NCBI RefSeq assembly: GCF_035582795.1
Contig: NC_134373.1
Coordinates: forward strand, 26,506,501-26,570,500
Reading direction: 5' to 3'
Length of the DNA: 64,000 nucleotides
From: Mycteria americana
Lineage: Eukaryota; Chordata; Aves; Ciconiiformes; Ciconiidae
Below, in pieces: positions 10,701-21,800 of this stretch. Below the pieces are notes generated by a model. The model searched no databases. It saw nothing but the letters and a program-made list of their open reading frames with translations, and was not told the DNA's origin. The position numbers and the translations under genes were made by a program. Numbering within the stretch: the first letter of the stretch is position 1; each line of letters begins with the position of its first letter.

Positions 10701-13700
10701 GCAAAGCCTCTGCGAGACAGAAATCCAGACTGGCAAATCTCTAGGCATTACCACAGTTTAAATGTGCACAGCCACCTTTCCCCAAGAGTCCTCACACTGC
10801 CTTCTGGCAATGGTGAAAAATACAGACTGCAGGGAGAAACCTGGAGATTGCTCTGCTAGCAGAGGGAAGCTCTCTTGCACAATCAACCAACATTCTTCCC
10901 CTGTTTTCAGCTTTCAAACTGTAAATGGAAAGGTGTGTGGTGTAAAACTACCTTATTTCTTTGGATATCATTTAATGGAGGGTTGCTGTTTAACACTACT
11001 TTGCAGCAGCTGAAAAACAACTTAATCTATGCAGCACTTTCTTCTCAGCAGGAACAGAAGCATGAGATCATGGATCTCTGGGTAGTTTTCTTTTAAGTTT
11101 TAGCTACTGATTTTGGCTGAACCAACATCTTATTTTCCCCTGCTGACATGGGCTGGACACAGATTGAGAAAACCTGAAGTCAGGCACTGGCTGAGGACTC
11201 CAGACATGGCTCTGCTATTGCTCCCTTGGCACACACGGTCCCTGGGAAGGACAGTCCTGCTCATTCCACCCTTTGGACAACTGGTCGAAATAACTGTAAG
11301 CTCATTAAAACAAGGATCCTGCACACAGCACTCAACACAAAGGCACCCTTATCTCTGGCTGAGCTCCCAGGAGCTGCCACAACCCAATGTTTTGGGAATT
11401 TGCAGGATCTCAGGATGATCCAGAGAACGCAATGCATTTAGGACCACCATAAAGATGTCATCCTGATAATCGGTGCAAACAAGTGAAAGCAGCAGGCAGC
11501 TGCCTATCTTTCAGCTCTGTCCTCTGTTCCACATCTCTTAGTAAAAAAGAAGAAAGGCGCTCACGTGCTCTGGAGTCAAATAGACAGGCTGAGCTGTCAA
11601 CATCAACACCTCAGAAAACTCATGCACTTGGATACACCTACCTTGTTTCTGGATGCGATGCGACACACTGTAGTAGAGCTAAAGCATTGCAGACTCTGTT
11701 GGACTGATGGGCTGTCAAAGTCGGAGGGTTGATTGATGGATAAATATTTACAATTTCCTAAAAAATTAAAAGATGAAGAAAAGTTAGAGGAGAAAAACAT
11801 CAGAAAGCTGCACCAAAGCATTTTCCCAGCAAAGAACTACGGTGACAGGAGATTACAGTCTGCTTTCACCAAGCATCACTTTGAAGTTACATGGCAGCCA
11901 CCACGCTGCCCAGGCAAGGGCAGAGCTGGGTCAGAGTCAATTTGACAAGGAGTCACAGGAATGCATTCAAACCTTAATTTCAGTAAAAAAGGGTTCATTT
12001 GATTTCCTGGCTCTTTACTAGTGTAGGGACTGGTTTGTTTTGAACTTCCAGATGGAAGAGGAGTGTTGTTCCTGTGCCTAGAGGCAGAGCACACCCACTC
12101 TATTCATACTGTAGCTGCTGGTACTCTTCTAACTCAACGCAAGGGAAGCAGCTGAGGGCGAGAAATTTGATTCAGAAATCTGCCTGCTTCCAACTATAGC
12201 TCCCTTCTAATTTTCTTCACTTGTTTCAGGGCCACTCCGAGAACAGTTTGACATTGCCAGCCCTGCACTCTTTTCTTTCCTTCTTTGAAAGAAATGGCAA
12301 GATTCGGCATTGAGAGATAGCCAGTCATCAGCTGTAGAGTAGTTTGCCCAGAGATAAGCTGAGCTGCTTGGTTTCACATGAAATGCAGGTACATTCCCTT
12401 GCAAGGATCTCTGGAGCAGTGAGCAGCATTCCCACGCTGCCCTTCCAGCAGGCTCCCCGCAAGGGCAACCTTCTGACCAGGAAGTGCTCAAGCTCATGCA
12501 AAACAAATCAAAAGGAGTAAGACTGTTGTGGCTCTATGACATTGTATGAAAATAAGTAGAACATGATCCACAGGGAACTCATCCACCCAAGAACTTGCCT
12601 GTTCCCCTTCCAACTATGTAAGCTGCCTAATTAGAAATCTTGCAGTCTCTGCACACATCGCCTTGCTAGTGATGATAATGGCAAATGGGCTTCCCACATC
12701 TGCTCCGCTCACTGCATGATCCAACACACATCATACTCCCAGCAATGGCAATAAGGGACCCCATCAGCCCCTCCCCAGATCTGCCCCATGGACGCACGAG
12801 CTCTGCAATGTGCTGGTGCTGCACCATGGAATAAAGATGCCGCCAGTCCTACCCACCTGAAGGAGCGCCGCGATAGTGCCAAACGAGTGCCACAGCATCG
12901 GGGCAAGGTCAGGCACAGACTCACGCTTCTTGCTCAGCTCCAGCAGCGCATTCTCCCGCGTCTCAGGGCTGGATAGCTCATTGATCCACTGGTAGATCTT
13001 TTCGCGGTCGACCTGAGCCAGTGCTGTTGGCACAGGCTGGGAGGGAGACAAGAAAACTTCAGTCCAAACATTTTACCCAACTCCCACCCAAACCCTGGCA
13101 GATAAGTGAAAAAGGGCTCAAGAAACTCCTGACTGGGGGAAGGAGGAACTAAAGCTGCATTAAGACGCTCTGGATATGGATCCCTTCCTTAGATTAGTCG
13201 TCTTATTTCACCCATCTGAAATGCAAAGGTTTTACTTTCTGGCTTGACTTGTTAGGACAAGTCTCTTAATCTGCTTGTCAAGTAATACCTTGTGACTGCA
13301 TTCAGCAATATAAGAGAGCCATGCTGCTGCCTGTCTGTGCCAGCAGAGCTCCTGGGGAGGTCACACATACTTTAGCCAGCTATTATTTGCTCCACCTGCA
13401 TTTAGCACGCATTCATTTCATGCTTCAAGTGCAAGCTTCCACAAATTCAAAGTAACGCAGATGCCACCTTTTTCTCTCCAAAAACATCCATGACATTGGA
13501 GCCTGCCAATGGGATTCACCCAACATACATGAGAAAATATTCATACAAATACTAGAAAAAAATCTCACTACTCCAACATCAGCATGACACCGTCCAGAGC
13601 CAGTAACACCTGCTGTTAGAGACATCTCATATTCATCCCATGTATCTCGTTTGCATGCATGGAGCTAAAAGGGAATTTTTCAAGACTGATTTTGTGCAAA

Positions 13701-16700
13701 AATTCCTGTTCAAAATAAACCCAGAGAAGGGTAGATCTGTATTCACAGTCAAGACACATTTTCTACTACTCAGGAGAAATGCAGGATTTCTCTTCTGCCT
13801 TTCTTGGAACATCAGGGAAAGAACAGCATCAAGGCCAACAAGGTTTCAAGCCAAAATAAATGAGGGAGGGCTGGGAAGGAAAGGAAGAGAAATGTGGAAT
13901 TGTAGCATAGTTTCTGTGGAAAGGGCAAAGAGGAAATCTTTCAATGGAAGTTTGTCTCATGCCTCTACTGGCACAGCAAGCGCTCAAGGTGTAAACAAAT
14001 GCTCAGCAGGCTTCCAAAAGAGACAGTTTGGGGATTCGGATCCAAAATTTTGAGGAAGACAAACGCAGGCATTAAAACCCCCTGTGTGAACACTTCCAAA
14101 ACCCAGTTCAGAATCTATTCAAACATTCTGCCACAGTGCTTACTATTCAAGTAAAGCACAGCCCTGTTAGCATGCTGCTGCTCCTGAGCCAGCCTGCATG
14201 CAACCAGCTCAGCATCCCCATGTGTACGGCAATCATGGCTGGGAGCAAAGAATGGACTGTATTTCTTTTTTTTTTTTAAACCCAGACTGAAACTCTTCAT
14301 GCGCTTACCACAACAGATGTGAGCACTGCCTGTACCGTGCTGACAGCAATGCTACTACTAGGGGGCTCATCACTGAGGCACTGAAGAGAATACAAAGGAG
14401 TTCAGGAATTGAAAGTGACTCGAACCAAACCTGAAACCATATGCCAGAGGCAGGCTCCCAGAACTGCAGGAGGGATGAAGGGAGACTTCTTAACCTTTGG
14501 CAGACACCTCCAGAGCTTTCCGTCTCTTATTTCTGCAAAGGTTTTCCTCCTCCCTTCATCCACATATTATATCCATAGTCACATCCAAAGAGATTCTTCT
14601 CCAGCTGTGGGATTTCTCTCTTCCCTAGCCACTTCCATCATATTATTTAACTTAAATGTCTATATATAAGCCAATGTGCTGTTATCAATCCCTATACTCT
14701 AGGGCTCAAATACTTTTTTAGCTGTTCATCTTTCCTCCTATGCTCTTTTTTCTCGTCTACTCAATTTTTTCTTTCCAGAACCTCACACTAAATTAGTAAT
14801 CCTGACAAGTTTACTGTGCTCTTACAGCTGGGAGTGCAATTCCAATAGCAACTCCTACACTGGAACTCAGAAAGAGAGGGAGAATGAACAGAGCTCATTT
14901 GTTTTTATTTGGGATGGTAGAGTGACAGGCAGTGTAGCAATAATGTTGTTATAATTGTGTTATCTAAAGCTTCCATCTATTTTTGTAGACTCACTGGAAG
15001 TTTCAGTTCCTGTAAGCTTAAATACATCGACCCTTTAAAAGCACAATCATGTGCTTGTTATCCCTAGAGAACACTAAGTAGATTTTCCACGCAATTAAGT
15101 TTATGATGTCCAATATCTGTCTTAGCCAGAACCAACTGCTTTTCACAGGCTCTACAGTTGCTCTCTCATTTTAGTTTAAATTGAAAGACATATTTTTTTC
15201 CTAATTTCCTACTTTATTGTTGTTCCCCCTTCTCCCTCTAAAACCTAAAATTCTGGGGAACCCTGAGGGCTACACACAAATCCTGCAAGCTCCAAGACAG
15301 AACCCTGCCAGGCAGACTTTCTTTTGCACACAGGGAAAGCAAAAGTTACCAACAGTATCTCAACACAGCACAAACTAGCCACCTCGCATTGTGAAAGATC
15401 TTGTAACACCTTCCTCAAGGGAAACGGCATTACCTCAAACATCCATGCCCAATTACATCTCCAAAAATCACATAACAAACTGGATTTAGGCAACTGGCTT
15501 TCTCTTCCTAATTGAGCAGTTGCTGCTAGGCCCACTGGTACAAGTACCGCTCAACCAAAGCAGAACACTGACTAACCGCATACATGTGCTTTTTAAACTA
15601 TTTTGATAGATCACCAACTCAAAAATACGAACGTGAACTTTGAACTTCAATAGCAGTGAACTAGTTTGTTTGAGTTGGGCTTTCAATGCCTTACTGCTAG
15701 CTACATTTATTGGTTTTAGCCTCTTCTCGAGCCTCTAGCACATTATGTTCAGGTCTGAAATCAAAGTGTCAGCTCTGCCACCAGCAGCACTGTATAAAGA
15801 CCAACGCTCTGGCTTACCACAGCTTTTTCACGACAGTGTTCACAACACCGAAAGGGATTCTTGAGCCAATTCATGACCCTACTAAGAGGTAACGTTATTT
15901 ACCACAGCTCTCAAGCACATCTCCAGAGCCGAACACCCTTCCCTGTTGCCTTTAGTCTAAGCATACTAACTGACTGTGGTAGGAAACATTTCAATACAGA
16001 ACTACCAGGTGGCGTAAATTATGTATAAATTAAATATACATTTAAATGAGTCCCAAAATAAAGTTGATTTCCATTCCTGAAACAGATTATTTTGTTAAAA
16101 TTATCTTTTAAAAAAATCCTTTTATAGAGAGATGACTAGAACACAGACTGAGGATTAATGGGAGATACAACAGTCCCTCACGCATTTCGACAACCACTTA
16201 GGAATTACATGGCTATAAAAATGTAAATGCTGATTAAGACAGTTCACTGTGATCTTGCACACCCTTCTATGCTCTGGAAAGAGTCACTTTAAATCAGAAG
16301 TATTTACCAGCACTCCAAGAACCAATATAAAGTCACGAGCACTTAAACAAAGTGGGAAGACTTAATAAGTTCTCTCAGCTCCTGCTCATACGTACTTTAC
16401 TCATGCTTGCTTGCTTGTTAGTCCAAGCAGGTCCTTGGGCTAAGTTCATTTGAAAACAGCTCTAACTGCTGGTCTTGCAATACACCTCCCAAACCCAATA
16501 CACACCAGAGACTCAGTCAACTCTGGGAATTCTTATACACGTGATGAACGTGCTTTGGAGAAATGAAAACCAAAACAGAAACCCGCTGAGATGGGAGACA
16601 AGATGCAATAACCACATCGTTCGAACTCGGCTTCCATTTTTGAACCCAACCAGGCCAAGGTATGGTTCCACTCCCACCAGCCTGAACATCAGGCATCCCA

Positions 16701-17435
16701 TCGCACCACAGCAGCTTCCCGAGGGTGAGAAGGGCAAGCACCAACTACGGGCAGCACTGCAAGGTATTGGGAGAAAAGGGAAGAAAGAACAGGCAGTCTC
16801 TGCCTTTCCTCCCGCCTTGAGGAACTTCTCGCGATCTTCTCTTTCCCTCTGCAGTCAAGGCCAGAAGTAAAAGAGCTCCCCAGAGGCCAGAGTAGGTGGC
16901 TGGGTGTGCAGAAGGCGTCCAGGCACAGGGAGAGGGCGCAGCGGGGAGAAGAAGGAACGAGGGAAAACCCTACGTGATACATACCGGGCGGGAGATGCAC
17001 AGCCGGGGCACCCCACAAGGAAGCCCTCCTGGCCCCTAGGCGAACCACCCCGTCCCCACGAGCAGCAGAGCAAGGCAGGGCGGCCTCGGGGAGGCATGGA
17101 GGAGTCCCCAGGGGAGCAGCCGGAGCAAGAAAACGCTCACTCGGCGCCTCCCCGCTACCAAGGGATCCCGCCGCCCCTCCGCCGCCCCAGCCGGCCACCA
17201 GAGGCAGCTCACTAGGGCCCCGCCCCCGCCGCGGGCGGCCAGGGGAAACGTCCCCTCGCAGCTACGAGCGGCTATGCCCCCACGGCCCCGCTCCCCGCGC
17301 GGCCTGCGCAACGGAGTCCGGTCCGGTCCGGCTCGGTCCCGGTCCCGGTCCCGGTCCCGGTCTCGTCCCCGTCCCCAGCCCCGCCCCGCCGGAGCACGGA
17401 GTCGCCCTCACCGCGGCCGTGGCCAAGCTGTGCAT
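4738..17435 (-). CDS. CNOT9: CCR4-NOT transcription complex subunit 9 (RQCD1/CAF40)
   Basis: CNOT9 is the armadillo-repeat subunit of the CCR4-NOT deadenylase. It binds CNOT1 and docks tryptophan-containing partners such as GW182/TNRC6 and 4E-T, acting in cytoplasmic mRNA decay and translational repression. Eight exons join in frame to 299 codons plus stop, the same length as the human protein. The peptide starts MHSLATAA and ends in GIPLPPQ. Signature stretches include [37 protein letters not shown] and [17 protein letters not shown]. Against the human sequence as I remember it, I find one difference (Thr to Ala near residue 13). The start ATG (complement of 17433-17435) is the only in-frame Met in exon 1 and lies inside the CpG island. 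The gene is divergent from USP37. Confidence 0.98.
5907..6023. repeat. direct repeat copy A in CNOT9 intron 6
   Basis: These 117 bases match 7412-7528 with six mismatches (about 95%), in the same orientation, 1505 bp away. The shared block contains a CTCCCAGCAGCT motif and ends in ACCTGGGGTTTCCC. I do not recognise the family. It is either two copies of a young interspersed repeat or a local duplication. Confidence 0.85.
7412..7528. repeat. direct repeat copy B in CNOT9 intron 6
   Basis: Second copy of the 117-bp block at 5907-6023, with six mismatches. Similarity stops sharply on both sides and I see no matching target-site duplications. The 1.4 kb between the copies is ordinary intron. Confidence 0.85.
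17335..17364 (-). repeat. GGGACC hexamer tandem repeat, G-quadruplex-prone
   Basis: Four perfect GGTCCC units and one degenerate unit run on the plus strand, so the CNOT9 sense strand carries four GGG runs with 3-nt loops. The repeat starts about 50 nt inside CNOT9 intron 1, downstream of the donor at 17411, within the CpG island. Confidence 0.7.
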
Positions 17436-17585
17436 GGTGGGAGCGGTGCCGGTACTGCCGCCGGGCCCGGCTCAGGAGGCCGCCGCCGCCATAGACTCAG
17501 GCCCGCCCCGACCCCTCACCCCGCCGCGCGCCCGCCCGCCGCGAGGGAGGCTGGGACAGGGGCGGGACGAAGACGCGAACGCTAC

Positions 17586-17658
17586 GCGCATGCGCGCGGT
17601 CGCCGACGGGGCGGGGCGGCCAGTACCGGGACTAAGCGGGCCGCTTGGGCGCATGCGC
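17586..17658. promoter_or_regulatory. two perfect NRF1 sites
   Basis: GCGCATGCGC, the palindromic NRF1 core, occurs at 17586-17595 and 17649-17658, 63 bp apart and between the two predicted start sites. Paired NRF1 sites are typical of bidirectional CpG-island promoters. A CRE-like TGACGTGA follows at 17708-17715. Confidence 0.65.
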
Positions 17659-17699
17659 GCGGACGGGCGGGCGGGCGCGGGGCGCGCCGGGAAGGGCGC

Positions 17700-17848
17700 C
17701 GCCGCGCTGACGTGAGCGGGCGCGCGCGCGTGCGTCGCGCGGCGTCTCGCGCTGCTGGCCGGTTCCCGCCATCCGCCGCCGCCCCCCCTTCCCCCTCCCC
17801 CCCGGGCCTCATCCCGCCCAGCGGCGCCGGGGACGCGCCGGGACGCAG
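17700..17848 (+). other. USP37: probable noncoding exon 1 of USP37
   Basis: A good donor (GGACGCAG followed by GTACCG) ends at 17848. The coding exon begins after an acceptor ending TTTTTAACAG at 18770, so exon 2 would be 18771-18978 with 52 nt of 5' UTR and no upstream ATG in it. The 5' end is a guess. Another donor-like site (CTGCAG before GTGACC, exon end 18371) could serve an alternative first exon. Confidence 0.5.
17763..17770 (+). promoter_or_regulatory. USP37: E2F-like site near USP37 exon 1
   Basis: TTCCCGCC at 17763-17770 resembles the E2F consensus, with one mismatch at the T-rich end. USP37 is reported to be E2F-induced at G1/S in human cells, so a site here would fit. Evidence is motif and position only. 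Confidence 0.35.
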
Positions 17849-18822
17849 GTACCGGGGCTCGTCCCCCGTCTCCTCCTCCTCCCCCCTCCCGCCGCCCGCC
17901 CCCCCTCCCCCCCTCCGTGGCGCCCGGCCGGGTGCCCCCCCCGCCGCGCGGCGCCTTCCCTCACAGCGGCCCGGCCCGGCGCGGCCATGGAGCGGCGGGG
18001 CGGGAGGCGCTGCCCTCGCCCCCCGCCCCGTCCGGGCGGGCGGCGGGGCCGCGGGGCCCTGCCCGGGGGCGGCGGCGGCGGGGGAGCGGGGCCGCCGCCG
18101 GGCCGGGCTGGGAGCGGCGGCGGCGCCTGAGCACGGGCTGCCGGGGGGACTCTCCTCGGTGGCGCCTCCCGCGCTGCGCGCAGGGGCCGCTTCATTCACT
18201 TCTTCTAATTTTTGTTTAAAATATGCCCCGCCGTGCTGACCGGGAGCCCGCGGCGGTGCGGGGGCTGCTTCTCGTACCGCTGGGCCGGTGGCTCTCCCGG
18301 GCAGAGTGCTGGGGGGAGCCGACAGCGCAGGAGGGCACCGCCGCCCCGGGGACCCCCGCCGGGCCCCTGCAGGTGACCGTGCCGCACGTCCCGTCAGAAA
18401 CGAGCTCGTTTTCCCTCTTAGGCTTCCTCTGAAACTTTGGTTTCCATCTCTTACCGACTTTCCTCAGGCGCTTTTTTTTTTTTTTCTTGTTTCCTTAAAT
18501 CTGTTGAAGTTGCTTTAAGGATTTGCAAGAACTTCTGTGTCTGGATCGGGTCTTCTCGCCTTTCAGCGAAGAATCGGCACATTGCTACCCACACTGGGAG
18601 AAATTTTGTTAATCTAAGTTTCCTTCACTTGTGTCTAACTCTCCTTCGCTGTGTTTAAAAATACCGGCAAAACAGTTCTACCGAACTTCTGCAGAAACTT
18701 TAAGCCACGCTTATATTTTTCTGTAGAGATTCTTCGGCCTGCCTAGTTACGACTGTCTCCTTTTTAACAGGTTTTTAAGGTGGAGTACGCTTACCCTTGT
18801 TAGCTCTTCTCCGTGAGAAAGC

Positions 18823-21800
18823 ATGGCTCCGCTAAAGGTGCACGGACCTGTCCGGATGCGCAGCATGCAGACTGGGATTACAAAATGGAAAGAAGGGAGC
18901 TTTGAAATTGTGGAGAAGGACAACAAAGTGAACCTAGTGGTTCACTACAATGTTGGAGGAATTCCAAAGACATTTCAGGTACACCAAATATTAAGGCTTT
19001 TGTTTGAGCAGTGCATGGATTGTGCTCTTTTCTGAACAGCTGTCTTCTTCAAGGCTATTAAGTGTCACGCAAACTTCCCTCTGTCACTGTTTCTTGTTCC
19101 TTGTTTACTGAACACTAATCCCTTTGTGTAGCTCTCCTGTAAATTATTCACGTATATTGTTAAAGGATCTACCAAGGTTGGCATCGATATACCACTGAAT
19201 GGAAAGAAACAAAAAGCAGAGAAAAGTTACCAAAGTATACAGCATCATGGCTCGTGTGTTCGGATTTTTGGAACGTTTCTGTTACTGGTACATTTGCAGA
19301 ATCTAGAGGTGAAGATCCTGAATGCTTTGTACTAGCAGTTTTCCCAGCTGAAGAGTAACGGTGTTAACACACTTGTAACCTTTTGCTTGTTTATACAAGA
19401 CTGCTGAACAGCAGTTGTTACAGTTTTAGGTTTTAAATATGCCAGGCAATGTGGTTTCCTCACTGGGAGGCTGATGCAGATCACTGTTAAAGACTCTTGC
19501 AATATTCAGCCTAAATTGCCTTTTTTTTCATTCTAGAGTTGTTTTCAGTTCATTCTTCCTAGTTTTTTGTGCAAAATGCCCCAAATTGAAGGAATGCCAA
19601 GGAGTGTTTTTCTGTTCAAAATTTCTATCTCATTTAAAAATATGTAGAGGATATAAGAGCAGTTGGAAGAGAAAAAATTCCTGTCTTATTTAGCAACTTT
19701 GTAACAGCCTAAACTGATCTAAATGTTGGCTTCTGCTTTTTTGTGCCACAGTTGTTTTCAGCAGTAGTGTTCACCAGACCTTTCTCTGAGCCATTTATTT
19801 CTGTGGGCGGACTTGGTGGAAAGAGTTCACTTTATTTTTGAAAGATCAGGTTTTGCTGCCTTAGTGTGCTCAAAAGTCTCAGCAAAGAATCTGGCAGCCT
19901 GTGTTCCCTTGGAATCAAGGCGTGAGAAAATAATTAGCTGTGGATAGTTCCTACCTCTGTTACTGTAGACTTGAAAAGAATCATCTGCCTTCTTGCACGT
20001 GATGTTGTGACTGCTCGTTTGATTTAATCCAGCCTTGGACCATGTTGCTTCTGAGAAGAGTGGTCTCTTCTTCACCTCATACCTTCCCCAGGTGCTTGTT
20101 CTCACGTGCTCCTTTCCGCCCGGACGAGCGTTAACATGGTGTGACAGTGACTCGAAAGGTGGTTCCATAGGGAGGATGAGCCTATAGAACAGCTAACCAT
20201 GGCCTAAAGGGGCAGGTTTTCCTCCCAGCCTCTCGCATCTGCTGGCCCTGGCACTCATCAGATCTCTCTGTGAGCTCAGTGAGGGTTTTCACGTGAATTA
20301 ATTTGGGGAGAGGACCGAACACAAGGTCTGTTGGACGGGGTGATACATCACCATGCAGCTAGGACCACAGCAAAGGAGGAGGAGGAAACGCCGCGTCTTT
20401 AGACCAATTATTTTTGTTTGGATGGTGGTTATTTTTCAGCAGGATCTGCTTTTTGGTCCTGTTCATCTTGAAGCAACACAGGCACCGGCACGAGAGCATT
20501 GGTGGGAACGAGCAGCAGGCAGGGAGAGCTGCCTGTCCCGTGCGCTGCAGGCTTGTGCTTGAGCGTAGTTTATGCGAGCTGGCCCCAGCCTGTCACAGTG
20601 CTCTTGCGTGCTGCTTCAGGCATGACAAATACCTGATAACTCAGCTTTAGAAGTAGAGGGGGTTTTTGTGTTTGGGTTGTTTTGGTTTTTTTTTTTGACA
20701 GGTTGCTCTGGGAGAGCTGTGGGTGATTTCCCCACCTTTTTTACTTCTCTGTAATAGAGCTTTTGGATGGATCCAGGGTTGTATTTCTTTCTACAGTGAC
20801 TGGTGTCATCAAATTTCTCATGTCAGATGATACATTTTACTGATGCTTAAAAGCTTTGACTAAGTTGCCTAGATGCTAGATATGTACTAAGAGAAATATT
20901 TCGTTTACCCACACCTCCCAAGACTTTGTAACACTGACTGGGTCATAACAGGTGCATGGAGAGCATGGCTGGAGCCCTCTCATGGTAGCATCTTGAGTTG
21001 AAATAGGTTGTTTTGCACTGAGATGATGAAGTAATTGTAATCCCTTTGCACTGGGCTCAATGTTTTAAGAGAAGATGAAAAATTTGGACCCCCCTTTTCA
21101 ATTCTTAAGTCTTTGAAGACATTTTTAGCTTACATTAAAAAAAAAAAAAAAACCTACCTCACCCCCCCAAAACACAAAGATTGAGCACAAAGTATTTCAG
21201 AAGTGTAATTTTCCCAGCAAAATAAACCCTTAGTTTCCGATTGAGGTGGTTTTCCAGCCTCTCTCATAAACTACTGTTGTGTCTAGATTGGCTTTCCAAG
21301 AAGCCAGAGATCTGCACAGAAAAAAAGAAATCTCACTGATGGACATGGAGTGCCTTTTACTATCTCAGTCTTTTATATACCTGAACAAATTTAAATAAAA
21401 ATCAGGAATAATTATTATTTTTAAACTTGTGTATAATTTGAAGAAAACAAGACAGGTTCTAGAGCAATGTATAGCGAAACTTTGGTGTTGGAGTGTAATT
21501 AGTGTTCATGTCTATTACTTCATCATTGTTATTTAGATCGATAGTGTGGCAGTATGCAGGTCAGGCTAAATTAAGAGAAGACTTCAATCTGATGGACAAT
21601 ATTCTACTCTGTCTTGTGTGGTGCCTAATGACCTTGGCTGTGGTTTCCAATTGCGCATGAAGCATTGAGTATAGCAATACACTGGCATGGAGGTTGTTGT
21701 GTAGCTAGTGCCTGATCTTAGGCAAGGCTAAAGAAGCAGCAGCAAAATGAAGAATTAAGCAAAAAAGGACAAGGGAATTGAAAATGAGAGTATGCTTGGG

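Larger units (their letters stand above)
4738..17435 (-). other. CNOT9: CNOT9 exon and intron map
   Basis: Coding exons in transcript order are 17412-17435, 12857-13036, 11642-11757, 10226-10335, 9342-9451, 8289-8387, 5615-5706 and 4738-4906. Every intron has GT-AG ends on the minus strand, and the phases add to exactly 900 nt including stop. The introns are 13037-17411, 11758-12856, 10336-11641, 9452-10225, 8388-9341, 5707-8288 and 4907-5614. Apart from the 117-bp duplication in 5707-8288 and a GGGACC tandem repeat near the start of the first intron, I recognise no gene, RNA or clear transposon in them. Confidence 0.95.
17215..18200. promoter_or_regulatory. CpG-island bidirectional promoter of CNOT9 and USP37
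   Basis: About 1 kb of very high GC and CpG content lies between the CNOT9 start codon (17435, minus) and USP37 (plus). It has no convincing TATA box, as expected for a broad housekeeping promoter. Motifs within it include two perfect NRF1 palindromes, a CRE-like element and an E2F-like site, described separately. The head-to-head arrangement matches human. The USP37 start site is inferred to lie near 17700-17800. Confidence 0.85.

Noticed and set aside
16619-16628. GTTCGAACTC resembling a tRNA B box
   Set aside because: The flanking bases do not form a T stem, and no A box, anticodon arm or acceptor stem is present.
18223-18432. 69-codon plus-strand frame in the CpG island as an upstream USP37 start
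   Set aside because: It does not join in frame to the conserved USP37 N-terminus through a clear splice donor, and the conserved protein start is at 18823.
19827-20168. 113-codon minus-strand open frame in USP37 intron 18979-22513
   Set aside because: The peptide resembles no family I know, and there is no splice, promoter or poly(A) context; a chance frame is more likely.
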